Below, one piece after another: positions 8,250 to 16,394 of a stretch of 25,152 nt of DNA. Each line of letters begins with the position of its first letter. Within the stretch, counting starts at the first letter, position 1. This DNA is from Syntrophomonas sp. UBA5314 (GTDB lineage: Bacteria > Bacillota > Syntrophomonadia > Syntrophomonadales > Syntrophomonadaceae): contig DHRK01000046.1 in NCBI GenBank assembly GCA_002410325.1, forward strand, positions 28,356-53,507. Reading direction: 5' to 3'. The position numbers were made by a program, and so were the translations under genes. The notes beneath the pieces are model-generated. The model did not search any database and was not told the origin of the DNA. It was given only the letters and a program-made list of their open reading frames with translations.

Positions 8250-9095
8250 TCAATATTCATAAAAGCCCTGGCCGGATTTCTGGCCCAATAAACCGGCTAA
8301 AACGCGTTTCTTAAGCAGCGGGTGCGGTTTATATCGATCGCCAAAATCCCTTTCCATCGTTTCCATGCCATGCATGGCAATCTCAGCACCAACCAAATCC
8401 AACAGGGTGCATGGCCCCATAGGGTGGCCGGCACAGAGTTTCATCGCCTTGTCAATATCTTCGGGCTTGTTTCCTTCCTGAACCAGTTTAACCGCTTCAT
8501 TCATCAGAACATCCAGCAGCCTGCTGACAATAAATCCGGCAAAGTCAACTGCCACTGCCGACTCTTTGCCGATCTTGGCAATGTAGTCCAGAGTGGCCTG
8601 GGTGGTTTCTTCTGAAGTAAGCTGGCCGTTGATAACTTCAACGCCCTTCATAAGCGGAACCGGATTCATGAAGTGGATGCCGATAACCTTATCGCCGCGA
8701 GTAGTCGCACTGGCGATTTCAGTTACAGGAATAGCCGAGGTGTTGGTTCCCAGTATACATTCAGGCTTGCAAATTCTTTCAAAGTCGGCAAACATTTTCT
8801 TTTTCAGTTCCAGGTTTTCGAATACGCATTCTACCAGCAGGTCGGCATCCTTACAAGCTTCTTCCAGGCTGGTAGTGGTTTTAATGTTGGCCAGGGTTGA
8901 TTTGACATCATCTTCGGAAAGCTTCCCTTTGCTGGCCAGTTTGCTCAGGTTTTTTTCAACAGTTGCCATAGCTTTGGTCAAAGCCGCATCGGTTATATCA
9001 TTCAGCACCACTTGATATCCGGCTGCCGCACTGACCTGGGCCACGCCGTTGCCCATAGCTCCCGCTCCTATTACAGCGATTGTCTTAATATCCAT
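8250..9095 (-). CDS. 3-hydroxybutyryl-CoA dehydrogenase (copy 1)
   Basis: This 281-residue enzyme is predicted to oxidise 3-hydroxyacyl-CoA to 3-ketoacyl-CoA with NAD. GAGAMGNG at 10-17 is the Rossmann glycine motif. Ser120, His141 in GIHFMNPVP and Glu153 are the expected catalytic set, and GFIVSRLL precedes the helical C-terminal domain. A 13-codon longer frame (to 9134) exists. I chose ATG 9095 because AGGAAGG lies about 9 nt upstream, the family starts just before the glycine motif, and the longer form would overlap the preceding crotonase. It follows the crotonase by 28 nt and is clearly in its operon. Confidence 0.93.
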   Translation of the reverse strand: MDIKTIAVIGAGAMGNGVAQVSAAAGYQVVLNDITDAALTKAMATVEKNLSKLASKGKLSEDDVKSTLANIKTTTSLEEACKDADLLVECVFENLELKKKMFADFERICKPECILGTNTSAIPVTEIASATTRGDKVIGIHFMNPVPLMKGVEVINGQLTSEETTQATLDYIAKIGKESAVAVDFAGFIVSRLLDVLMNEAVKLVQEGNKPEDIDKAMKLCAGHPMGPCTLLDLVGAEIAMHGMETMERDFGDRYKPHPLLKKRVLAGLLGQKSGQGFYEY

Positions 9096-9123
9096 GTACC
9101 CAAACCTTCCTTTCTTAAATGCC

Positions 9124-9912
9124 TTATTTCCCAACCATATTGGGCTTTCTCTTTTCGACGAAGGCTTTTAAGCCTTCTTTGCCGTCTTCGGTTCCAAAAC
9201 ACTGGGCGAATATTTCGATTTCAGTCTTAAGCGCATTTTCCAGGTCCAGATCCTGTCCAATATTTATGGCCTGTTTTGCTAAACGAACCAATACGGGAGA
9301 TCGGCTGGCTATTTCCTGCGCCATTTTAAAAGCTTCATCCAATAACTGTTCCGGCGGCACAACATGATTGACCAGGCCGATTCTATAGGCTGTCTGGGCA
9401 TCTATGGTTTTACAGGTGAATATTATTTCTTTTGCCCTTCCGACTCCAACTAACCTGGATAGTCTTTGTGTTCCTCCACCCCCGGGAATAATCCCGACGT
9501 TGATCTCCGGGTTGGCCATTTTCGCTTTTTCAGAAGCTATCCGAATATCGCAGCACATAGCAACTTCAAGCCCGCCTCCAAAAGCGAACCCGTTAATAGC
9601 GGCTATAACCGGCTTGGGAAATAACGCTATGGCCTGTTGGCCCCGATAAACCCCGAGCGCAAACTTACGTCCCCCTATGAGGTCGCAATCCGACATTTCC
9701 GCGACATCTGACCCGGCAATAAATGATTTGTCTCCGCTGCCGGTGAGAATAACCACTCTGACATCGTCATCCTCTTTCATCTGCGTAAATACTTCATAGA
9801 ATTCATTAAACAATGACGAGTTAAGCGCATTTAAAACTTCAGGCCGATTGACTTGGACCAGCATTATATTGTCTTTAAGAGTGCAAATAAGGTTTTTATA
9901 TGCATACGCCAT
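9124..9912 (-). CDS. Enoyl-CoA hydratase / crotonase (copy 1)
   Basis: This 262-residue crotonase-fold protein is predicted to hydrate crotonyl-CoA to (S)-3-hydroxybutyryl-CoA. The two catalytic glutamates are present 20 residues apart: Glu116 in GGGLEVAMCCD and Glu136 in NPEINVGIIPG. SFIAGSDV near 64 and the glycine run near 112 form the oxyanion hole. Start ATG 9912 follows GGGAGG. It lies between the MaoC protein (81 nt upstream) and 3-hydroxybutyryl-CoA dehydrogenase (28 nt downstream). Confidence 0.92.
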   Translation of the reverse strand: MAYAYKNLICTLKDNIMLVQVNRPEVLNALNSSLFNEFYEVFTQMKEDDDVRVVILTGSGDKSFIAGSDVAEMSDCDLIGGRKFALGVYRGQQAIALFPKPVIAAINGFAFGGGLEVAMCCDIRIASEKAKMANPEINVGIIPGGGGTQRLSRLVGVGRAKEIIFTCKTIDAQTAYRIGLVNHVVPPEQLLDEAFKMAQEIASRSPVLVRLAKQAINIGQDLDLENALKTEIEIFAQCFGTEDGKEGLKAFVEKRKPNMVGK

Positions 9913-9993
9913 GAATTTCTACACCTCCCTCCCAGGCAATTTAATGCTCTACTGTCAAGTGTTATTGGTTTCTTGAATAAATCTGACAATTGC

Positions 9994-10434
9994 TTAGCTA
10001 GTTGCGACTTTCTTCTTTTCCTTGCGCGGCATCATTAACGCTTCACCGTCAATCGTTACTTCGTTTTTTTGATTGGTACAATAGGTCCTGAGCCGCACTC
10101 TATTTTTTGCCTCATCTATTTCAATGACTTCAACCGTTGCGGTAATTGTATCTCCGATAAAGACCGGCTTTAGAAATCTGCTAGTCTGTTCTAAATAAAG
10201 AACTCCGGGTCCGGGTAATTGAGTTCCCAATACGTTAGAGATCAACCCGGTGGCGAGTATGCCGTGAGCTATTCTTTTTCCAAATACGGTATCACCGGCA
10301 TATTCGACATTGACATGCATGGGGTTCATATCCCCCGTAACCCCTGCAAACGAATAAACATCCGATTCTGAAATCGTCTTGCTGAATTGAGCTGTATCAC
10401 CGATTCTAATCTCTTGCACAGTTTTTCCCTGCAA
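9994..10434 (-). CDS. MaoC-type (R)-specific enoyl-CoA hydratase
   Basis: This 146-residue hot-dog-fold protein carries the hydratase-2 motif TGDMNPMHVN, with catalytic Asp35 and His40 spaced as in PhaJ, and AHGILATGLIS. It is predicted to interconvert trans-2-enoyl-CoA and (R)-3-hydroxyacyl-CoA. I place the start at TTG 10434, where GGAGG stands 8 nt upstream and the protein begins QGKTVQEIRIGD, like the family. An in-frame ATG at 10470 has only a badly spaced GGAG, and the sigma-54-type site at 10480-10493 would start RNA at about 10468, just past it. It is the first gene of the main beta-oxidation block. Its role beside an (S)-specific crotonase is not obvious. Confidence 0.88.
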   Translation of the reverse strand: MQGKTVQEIRIGDTAQFSKTISESDVYSFAGVTGDMNPMHVNVEYAGDTVFGKRIAHGILATGLISNVLGTQLPGPGVLYLEQTSRFLKPVFIGDTITATVEVIEIDEAKNRVRLRTYCTNQKNEVTIDGEALMMPRKEKKKVATS

Positions 10435-10479
10435 TTCCCTTACCTCCTGGCCATTAATGTTGTTTGCCATACTCCAAGT

Positions 10480-10493
10480 GCATAAGGTGTGCC
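10480..10493 (-). promoter_or_regulatory. Sigma-54-type promoter of the maoC beta-oxidation block
   Basis: On the minus strand TTGGCACACCTTATGCA matches YTGGCAC-N5-TTGCW at all but one fixed base, with exactly 10 nt between the GG and GC pairs. The start of RNA should fall near 10468, giving a leader of about 33 nt before TTG 10434. This is the best match of the five such sites in the window. Confidence 0.68.
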
Positions 10494-10622
10494 AAATAGG
10501 TGTTTCAAATTAAAAAACAGCGGGCTCAAAATTTCATAGATAGACAAGATACGGTTTAATGTTCTTCAATAACACCTATATATAGGGATGTTCTGGCTGC
10601 TTTTTATTTAAATAAACTGATA

Positions 10623-10649
10623 ATGCCGGTGTGAATTTCACACCGGCAT
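10623..10649 (-). terminator. Hairpin, possible terminator of chemoreceptor 1
   Basis: A perfect 12-bp stem ATGCCGGTGTGA/TCACACCGGCAT has an ATT loop. On the minus strand TTATCAGTTTATTT follows, moderately T-rich. It lies about 250 nt past the chemoreceptor stop and 130 nt upstream of the maoC promoter, so it may insulate the two. Confidence 0.5.
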
Positions 10650-10700
10650 ATGATTTAAATACTTGATATTTAATTGAGCAGGCAAGAATTTCGAGGGGAA

Positions 10701-10754
10701 ATTGAAGCAAATGAGACAGTTGTCCTAAGTTATGACTGTCTCATTTGCTTCAAT
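10701..10754. repeat. Dispersed palindrome GACAGT/ACTGTC, copy A
   Basis: Perfect 20-bp arms, ATTGAAGCAAATGAGACAGT and its reverse complement, flank a 14-nt loop beginning TGT. Two related copies lie at 19150-19192 and 20599-20640 in the same orientation. This copy is 210-260 bp upstream of the maoC sigma-54-type site. Confidence 0.85.
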
Positions 10755-10897
10755 CATGTTCAGAGTTAATAGATGAAAAAAATGCATATCGCTTCTACAG
10801 CTATTAAACTGTGTTAACCGCCGCCTATAATATAGGATTCCTTTTTTCACACCTATACAGGTACTCAGACCAAACAACCGGTTAATCTACGGTCATT

Positions 10898-12379
10898 TTA
10901 TAAGGTTTGTGCTACCTTCATTAACTTTTCAGCCATTTCAGCCATATTCATCACTGTAGCCGTTACTTGCTGGGTCGCAGCGGCCTGTTCCTGGCTGTTC
11001 TTAACCGTATTACCTGATGAATCCACTGCCTTTTGTACAATAACATTAATTTCTTTAATTAACCCCCCTATTTGTTCTACAGTCTGCTTAGATTGATCGG
11101 AAAGTCTCCTAATTTCCTCAGCTACAACACCAAAGCCGCGTCCATGTTCTCCAGCTCGAGCTGCTTCAATAGCTGCGTTCAGCCCGAGCATCTTGGTCTG
11201 ATCTGCTACACTTTTAGTAAAGCTCAAAATCTCGTTTATGCTGGCAGCGCTTTCTTCAACCTTTTTAATCTGATCGGCTAATTGTTCCTCCCTTATACAT
11301 ATTTCTCCTGCAGACGCTGCAATTTCTTGCATCACACTGGCCATTTCCTGAGAGCTGCTATTCAACCTGCTTGCCATATCCTGTAGATCATAAGCTAAAT
11401 TGCGCGGGTATATTATAGCGAACGTCCCTACTAAATTTCCACTTTCCTCATCAAACAGTGGGATACCCTGTAAACGGGCAGGGCCGGAATCATAGTCGAG
11501 ATCTATTTGGATAGCCCTTTTACTCTTGGCTATTTCGATGGTACTGAAATTGTCCTTCATGGGTGTCCCCACTTTTAATGTTTTTAAGTCAAACTTATCC
11601 GAACCTCTGGCACAAATAAGAGTTTCTAGATCGCTTACTCCCACCCAGGCTCCGTGTGCCTGACATTCAATAATAATAGGGGCAAAAACATCGAAGGCTT
11701 TTGCCACAGGATGCACCTTGGGGACATACACGCCATAAGTACCGATGACTGACTTGCTTTCATCATCATCTTCAAAAATGGGAGCTACCCACGTATACAA
11801 GTATTTACCATAGATTTTTCGATCTACAAGCTGGGCAATCATCTGTCGCGTCTTCATGCACCGGTCAATTACTCCACCCTGTACAATCCGCACTCCGACA
11901 TCAATTCCGCCAATTTCAAGATTGTGTTTTTCAACAAAATCATAACATTCCTGGTTGGTAGTATAGTATATGACACCTTCCTTTCCATAGGTTTGCGTCA
12001 AAAAAGAAGCCGAGTTACGAAAGGCTTCCTTTTTACTCCGCGCTCTTTTTAAAAACTTGTCGTGTTCTTCAGTAAAGGTCATCATGATGTTTGCATTATG
12101 AGAATCCACAATATGAACATGGGCTGGTTTAATCTGCATAATCTGCTCTTGCACATATTTACTTCCGGTAGCTTCAATAATGATCTCCAATCCCGGTTGT
12201 TGTAATATGTCATCCAGATTCTCAAAAGTGGCTACTCCTAATTCCCTGGCCAACCTCATCCCAGGTGCGCTGGAGTTTACATCGCACACCCCTATAAGTT
12301 TGAATTTGTCAATATTTTTAAACGCCTGTAAAATTGAAGTTCCTCCCTGACCTCCTCCAATAATCGCTATATTAGCCAA
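10898..12379 (-). CDS. Soluble chemoreceptor: Rossmann domain + two PAS-like repeats + MCP signalling domain
   Basis: This 493-residue protein lacks any membrane segment. Residues 1-115 form a dinucleotide-binding Rossmann region (IAIIGGGQGG at 4-13, VCDVN at 31-35, IIEATGS at 67-73) like DapB or homoserine-dehydrogenase N-termini. Residues ~130-225 and ~235-330 look like two copies of one PAS-like module, ending PIFEDDDESKSVIGTYGVY and PLFDEESGNLVGTFAIIY. Residues 335-493 are a coiled-coil MCP domain with a canonical tip (DQTKMLGLNAAIEAARAGE at 393-411). I infer a cytoplasmic receptor reading NAD(P)(H) or a bound metabolite and signalling to CheA/CheW. Start is TTG 12379 with GGAGG 8 nt upstream. 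It stands alone between the two metabolic blocks. Domain calls are by eye; the MCP part is certain. Confidence 0.88.
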   Translation of the reverse strand: MANIAIIGGGQGGTSILQAFKNIDKFKLIGVCDVNSSAPGMRLARELGVATFENLDDILQQPGLEIIIEATGSKYVQEQIMQIKPAHVHIVDSHNANIMMTFTEEHDKFLKRARSKKEAFRNSASFLTQTYGKEGVIYYTTNQECYDFVEKHNLEIGGIDVGVRIVQGGVIDRCMKTRQMIAQLVDRKIYGKYLYTWVAPIFEDDDESKSVIGTYGVYVPKVHPVAKAFDVFAPIIIECQAHGAWVGVSDLETLICARGSDKFDLKTLKVGTPMKDNFSTIEIAKSKRAIQIDLDYDSGPARLQGIPLFDEESGNLVGTFAIIYPRNLAYDLQDMASRLNSSSQEMASVMQEIAASAGEICIREEQLADQIKKVEESAASINEILSFTKSVADQTKMLGLNAAIEAARAGEHGRGFGVVAEEIRRLSDQSKQTVEQIGGLIKEINVIVQKAVDSSGNTVKNSQEQAAATQQVTATVMNMAEMAEKLMKVAQTL

Positions 12380-12769
12380 ACAGTATACCTCCTATATTGC
12401 TTTTAATCTATTTCTTACGCTCCTGCCGACTGTTTGGGATATTCGGAAGCAACACAAGCATAATTTTATAGGTAATTATTGGATATTTTCTCAAAGAGTC
12501 ATTAATTTTCGGCAGGTTGAATTCAGAATAATATCGTATACCATACTGCGAATATGCTTCTGTTAAGGATTCTGCTGTTTGAGGAGAAATTCGGCTGAAC
12601 AAACCGAAGAAATGTTTGTAGGAACGAATATTATACTATGTTAATTCTTTAACATTATGCCTGGGTAATAGAGACACCATAGATCAGTCCCTATTACCAG
12701 GCTTTTAAGTTGGGGCTTTCCAGCATTCAAAATGCTCTGACCTTGTCAACAATAAATGCGATCAATTTA
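12380..12769. other. 390-bp gap between the universal stress gene and chemoreceptor 1
   Basis: I see a likely terminator (12659-12702) and, on the minus strand, a perfect TATAAT at 12635-12630 without a convincing -35 box. That could be the chemoreceptor promoter, with a leader of about 240 nt. A 64-codon TTG frame inside the gap has no ribosome site and I do not call it a gene. Confidence 0.45.
12659..12702 (-). terminator. Hairpin after the universal stress gene, likely terminator
   Basis: GCCTGGGTAATAGAGAC pairs with GTCCCTATTACCAGGC, with one bulged G and one mismatch, around an 11-nt loop. It lies about 70 nt past the uspA stop and would end the SDR/MFS/CoA-transferase transcript. The plus-strand side is followed by TTTT, so it may work in both directions. 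Confidence 0.55.
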
Positions 12770-13216
12770 TTAGTGGTTAATTAAAACTGGACAAGTACAT
12801 TGCTGGCTAACTCGGCTGCTAATACTGCCTAAAACGCCTGTAACCCCCCCAATACCTCTGCTTCCTATAGAGATTAAATCAAACCTGCCTTCTTCGGCTA
12901 CTTTACAAATGATTGATACCGGGTCGCCTTTGGCTATATCACAATGAACTTGTACTTTTTGGTCTTTTAATTCAGAAGCTACTTTGTTAACAATATCGCG
13001 AGCGACTTTCTCCCACTCATGGTTAACCTTTTCGGCAAGCTCTTGGGGTAATTGAAATCCTTCAAAACCCACTCCCGAATAGTCGCCCGACGATGGTTTA
13101 ACAATATTTAAAATATGAATTTCTCCGCCTTCTGCCGGTGCAACGGTTGCCGCCATTTTAGCAGCCCGGATTGATTGAGCCGAGCCGTCTACAGGAACCA
13201 GTATTTTTTTTATCAT
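12770..13216 (-). CDS. Universal stress protein, UspA family
   Basis: This 148-residue single-domain USP fold protein begins IKKILVPVDGS with the conserved Asp10. It ends with the ATP-loop motif GSRGIGG...GS and CPVLI. The spacer between GSRG and GS is 8 residues where 9 is usual, so ATP binding is likely but the loop is one residue short. I start at ATG 13216, 8 nt from AGGAGG; a TTG two codons earlier is too close to the ribosome site. It is the last gene of the SDR-to-CoA-transferase block, 85 nt after the CoA-transferase. Its role is unknown, possibly tuning the pathway to energy status. Confidence 0.9.
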   Translation of the reverse strand: MIKKILVPVDGSAQSIRAAKMAATVAPAEGGEIHILNIVKPSSGDYSGVGFEGFQLPQELAEKVNHEWEKVARDIVNKVASELKDQKVQVHCDIAKGDPVSIICKVAEEGRFDLISIGSRGIGGVTGVLGSISSRVSQQCTCPVLINH

Positions 13217-13301
13217 TGGCAAAACCTCCTAATGTTTGGTGGCTAGTCTATCACATTCTCGTTTGCGGTCAGTATTGCGAGATTCATTGATATAATGTTA
13301 G

Positions 13302-14648
13302 TTAGGCTAATTTGTTGGATCTTCTCCAAATTTTATTCTGCTGGGCTTCTTTGATTAAATCATCGCGGAAGTCGGGATGAGCAACATTGATGATTTCTTC
13401 AGCTCTTTCCCAATTGCTTAGTCCTTTAATCATTTTAGTCATGCCATATTCGGTTACTATGTAAAAAACCAAACTCCTCGGCATGGTCACTATTCCACCG
13501 GGCGTAATGATCGGTTTAATCCTGGATAGTAATTCGCCATTTTTCCCCGTAGTTGTAGAGCTCAGGCAAAGAAAACCTTTTCCGCCTTTTGATCTGAATG
13601 ATCCATAATGGAAATCGAACTGGCCTCCGGTTCCAGATATCTGGCGGGTCCCTGAGGATTCAGAACAGATCTGACCGTACAGATCAATTTCCAATGCATT
13701 ATTGATGGAAACAACCTTGTCATTCTGAGAAATAACATAAGGATCATTGGTGTAGTCTGCCGGACAACTGGCACAGGTAGGATTATCATCGAGAAAATCA
13801 TACAGTCTCTGTCTTCCCATGGCAAAGGTGTAGACCATTTTACCAGGATCCAGAGTTTTACGCATACCGGTTACTCTTCCGGCTTCATACATGTCAACCA
13901 TTGAATCCACAAGCATTTCAGTATGAATACCCAGATCCTTTAAATCCGATTCTGCAATCAGACTTCCAATGGTATTGGGCATACCGCCAATCCCCAACTG
14001 AAGGCAAGCGCCATCCTCGATTTCCTTCATTATAAGTTCCGCTATAATCCGGTCTTCGTTACTAACCGGGGCTGGAGGTACCTCAATGAGTGGTTTATTG
14101 TCCCCCTCGACAATGAAGTCGACTTTGGATATGTGTACGGCTTCTTTGTTTCCACCCAAACACCTGGGTACCGACTCGTTTACCTCCACTATGATGGTTT
14201 TAGCTACTGCTATAACATTTGGAGTAACCGAATTAGATACTCCAAGGTTAAAAAATCCGTGTTTATCCATAGGGCCAACCCGCAACAATGCCACATCAAC
14301 TGGTATTTGCCCCCGGTCATAATAACTACCGCATTCTGAATAGGAAATGGGGAGGTGGTAGCCCATATCTTTATCATGCAGTTTTCTGGTTGCAGCACTC
14401 ATATGAGATTCATGCAGTATGAAATGTTTCTTTTCCGGATCTGAAACAATCGTCTTGGGCGGAAAATAGTTAGAAACGGTTCTGATTACAACATCATTCA
14501 ATTCATCTCTTCTTTTGGCCAAGGCTTCATCTAGAATATGAGACGCCATAGCAAACTCGCTATAATGGACGACATCCCCTGATTTTACAACCTTCACTGC
14601 TTCGTCAGCCGATCTAATCTTACTTTGGTATTCTTGAATATAGCTCAT
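13302..14648 (-). CDS. Acetyl-CoA hydrolase / CoA-transferase family (butyryl- or 4-hydroxybutyrate-type)
   Basis: This 448-residue protein is predicted to move CoA from acetyl-CoA to a carboxylic acid, activating it without ATP. It has the family glycine motif LQLGIGGMPN at 217-226, the predicted catalytic Glu244 in GIHTEM, NALEIDLYGQ at 317-326 and the CoA-loop ISGTGGQFDF at 337-346. Length fits the 4-hydroxybutyrate/butyrate:acetate group rather than succinate-type enzymes. Start ATG 14648 follows AGGAG. It lies 57 nt after the second crotonase, with an MFS carrier further upstream, so this operon could import and activate a short-chain acid. The acid itself is not determined. Confidence 0.9.
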   Translation of the reverse strand: MSYIQEYQSKIRSADEAVKVVKSGDVVHYSEFAMASHILDEALAKRRDELNDVVIRTVSNYFPPKTIVSDPEKKHFILHESHMSAATRKLHDKDMGYHLPISYSECGSYYDRGQIPVDVALLRVGPMDKHGFFNLGVSNSVTPNVIAVAKTIIVEVNESVPRCLGGNKEAVHISKVDFIVEGDNKPLIEVPPAPVSNEDRIIAELIMKEIEDGACLQLGIGGMPNTIGSLIAESDLKDLGIHTEMLVDSMVDMYEAGRVTGMRKTLDPGKMVYTFAMGRQRLYDFLDDNPTCASCPADYTNDPYVISQNDKVVSINNALEIDLYGQICSESSGTRQISGTGGQFDFHYGSFRSKGGKGFLCLSSTTTGKNGELLSRIKPIITPGGIVTMPRSLVFYIVTEYGMTKMIKGLSNWERAEEIINVAHPDFRDDLIKEAQQNKIWRRSNKLA

Positions 14649-14705
14649 AGATGTATCACTCCTAATCAGGTAATATCCACACTTTAAAATGAATTAGTAT
14701 AGCCC

Positions 14706-15485
14706 TTACTTCCCCTTAAATTCTGGCTTTCTCTTTTCTAGAAAGGCGTTCATCCCTTCTTTTTGATCTTCGGTGGCAAACAACAACGCCCAGATCTTTT
14801 GCTCGTACAATAGAGCAGAAGATAAACTGCTATTACTTCCGTTGTTAATACTGCTCTTGGCCATTCTCATGGCAACTGGTGATTTAGAAGCCAAATCCTT
14901 CGCTAATTTCCTTGCCCTGGTCATTAATTGTTCGGCAGCAACGATTTCTGTAATTAAGCCAAGCTTCAATGCTTGCTCCGCATTAATTACCTTTCCGGTC
15001 ATTATCAGGTATTTGGCCCAGCCCTGGCCAATGGCCCGGGTGAGCCTCTGCGTTCCTCCGGCTCCCGGTATAATACCCAGATTAATTTCAGGCTGTCCAA
15101 ATTTGGCATCATCGGTTGCGATACGAATATCACAGGCGAGAGCTAATTCACAACCTCCTCCCAGAGCCATACCAGCGATTGCCGCAATTACCGGTTTATC
15201 TGAATTGGCTAGCTTGTCATAAGCCTTATGCCCAAGTCCTATAAAGGCCTCCATCTCTAATGCCGTAGCCTTGGACATGAATTCTATATCACCCCCAGCA
15301 GCAAAGACTTTCTCCCCTCCGGTAAGAATTATTGCTCTTACCTCATTATCTCTTGAAATCGCCTCCATTAGGGAATCCAGTTCCCCCAATAACTCTGTAT
15401 TGGTGGCATTGAATACTTTGGGGCGGTTTAAGGTAATGATTCCAATATCAGCCTCTTTTTCGTATAGCAGGTTTTTTAAGTCCAT
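14706..15485 (-). CDS. Enoyl-CoA hydratase / crotonase (copy 2)
   Basis: This 259-residue crotonase-fold protein has Glu113 in GGGCELALACD and Glu133 in QPEINLGIIPG, 20 residues apart, so the hydratase pair is intact, and the oxyanion motif VFAAGGDI is at 60-67. It differs broadly from copy 1 (9124-9912) while keeping the same length and motifs, which suggests an old duplication with another acyl preference. Start ATG 15485 follows AAGGTGGGG. It follows the second 3-hydroxyacyl-CoA dehydrogenase by 15 nt. Confidence 0.92.
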   Translation of the reverse strand: MDLKNLLYEKEADIGIITLNRPKVFNATNTELLGELDSLMEAISRDNEVRAIILTGGEKVFAAGGDIEFMSKATALEMEAFIGLGHKAYDKLANSDKPVIAAIAGMALGGGCELALACDIRIATDDAKFGQPEINLGIIPGAGGTQRLTRAIGQGWAKYLIMTGKVINAEQALKLGLITEIVAAEQLMTRARKLAKDLASKSPVAMRMAKSSINNGSNSSLSSALLYEQKIWALLFATEDQKEGMNAFLEKRKPEFKGK

Positions 15486-15500
15486 TATAGCCCCACCTTT

Positions 15501-16355
15501 TTATTTACCGTAATCATAAAAACCTTTACCGGTTTTAACCCCTAAATGCCCTGCACGAACCTTTTGTTTTAAAACCAGCGCCGGTCTGTATTTGGATTCA
15601 CCAAATTCATTAAAGAAATACTCAGTCACATGAAGAACGATATCCAAACCAATCATATCAGCGAGAGCAAGGGGACCCATGGGAAGCCCTGCTCCCAGTT
15701 TCATTGCTTTGTCGATTTCTTCTGCCGAAGCAACGCCTTCCTGGTAGGCTAAGGCCGCCTCATTCACCAAGGGATTGAGGATGCGATTAACAATAAATCC
15801 CGGAGTCTCTTTGGCCACTACCGGCTCCTTGCCTATTCCTTTGGTCAAATTTACTATTGTCTCAATGGTACTGTTGCTGGTATCAGAACCGGGTATGACC
15901 TCGACCAGTTTCATAGCCGAAACCGGATTAAAGAAATGCATTCCGGCAATACGATCGGTTCGCGATGTAGCCGCTGCTATTTCTGTAATGCTCAAAGCGG
16001 ATGTATTAGTAGCCAGGATTGTTTGAGCCGGGCATATCTCATCCATGGTTTTAAACACTTTCTTTTTTACAGAAATTTCCTCGACGATGGCTTCGATTAC
16101 CAGATCGCAATCCTTAAAACTTGCAAGCTCTTGGCTGGATTCTAAAAGTTCTTCCCTCGATGCTTTAATGGCGTCATCGATTTTGCCTTTTTCCACAGAT
16201 TTCTGCCAGGCCTTGCTAATTCTCGAAAGGGCTCCCTGAAGAATACTCTCATCAATATCAATCAACATTACTTTAAGACCAGCTTCTGCACACACCTGAG
16301 CTATTCCAGCCCCCATTGTTCCGGCACCTAGTACTCCGACTTTTTTTACGTTCAT
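15501..16355 (-). CDS. 3-hydroxybutyryl-CoA dehydrogenase (copy 2)
   Basis: This 284-residue NAD-dependent enzyme has GAGTMGAG at 10-17, Asp33 at the end of the second strand (LIDID), Ser119, His140 in GMHFFNPVS and Glu152. GFIVNRILNPLVNEA opens the helical domain. Start ATG 16355 follows GGAGGG. It lies 39 nt after the MFS carrier and 15 nt before crotonase 2. Copy 1 at 8250-9095 has the same catalytic set but only moderate similarity. Confidence 0.93.
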   Translation of the reverse strand: MNVKKVGVLGAGTMGAGIAQVCAEAGLKVMLIDIDESILQGALSRISKAWQKSVEKGKIDDAIKASREELLESSQELASFKDCDLVIEAIVEEISVKKKVFKTMDEICPAQTILATNTSALSITEIAAATSRTDRIAGMHFFNPVSAMKLVEVIPGSDTSNSTIETIVNLTKGIGKEPVVAKETPGFIVNRILNPLVNEAALAYQEGVASAEEIDKAMKLGAGLPMGPLALADMIGLDIVLHVTEYFFNEFGESKYRPALVLKQKVRAGHLGVKTGKGFYDYGK

Positions 16356-16394
16356 TTCTAGTCACCCTCCATGTTGATAATTAAGATCTTGCTA

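Larger units (their letters stand above)
10471..10897. other. 427-bp intergenic region between chemoreceptor 1 and the maoC block
   Basis: No gene is supported. In order upward from maoC it contains the sigma-54-type site (10480-10493), a hairpin (10623-10649), copy A of the dispersed palindrome (10701-10754) and a small palindrome CCTATAATATAGG near 10825. The layout is promoter, possible terminator of the gene above, and a candidate upstream activator site. Confidence 0.6.

Noticed and set aside
10701..10754. Palindrome copy A as a simple transcription terminator
   Set aside because: Neither side is followed by a T-run, the loop is long, and the sequence is shared with two other sites, which points to a repeat or binding site.
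12408..12602. 64-codon minus-strand frame upstream of chemoreceptor 1
   Set aside because: It starts with TTG, has no ribosome site upstream, and its composition looks random; it lies in the probable leader of the chemoreceptor gene.
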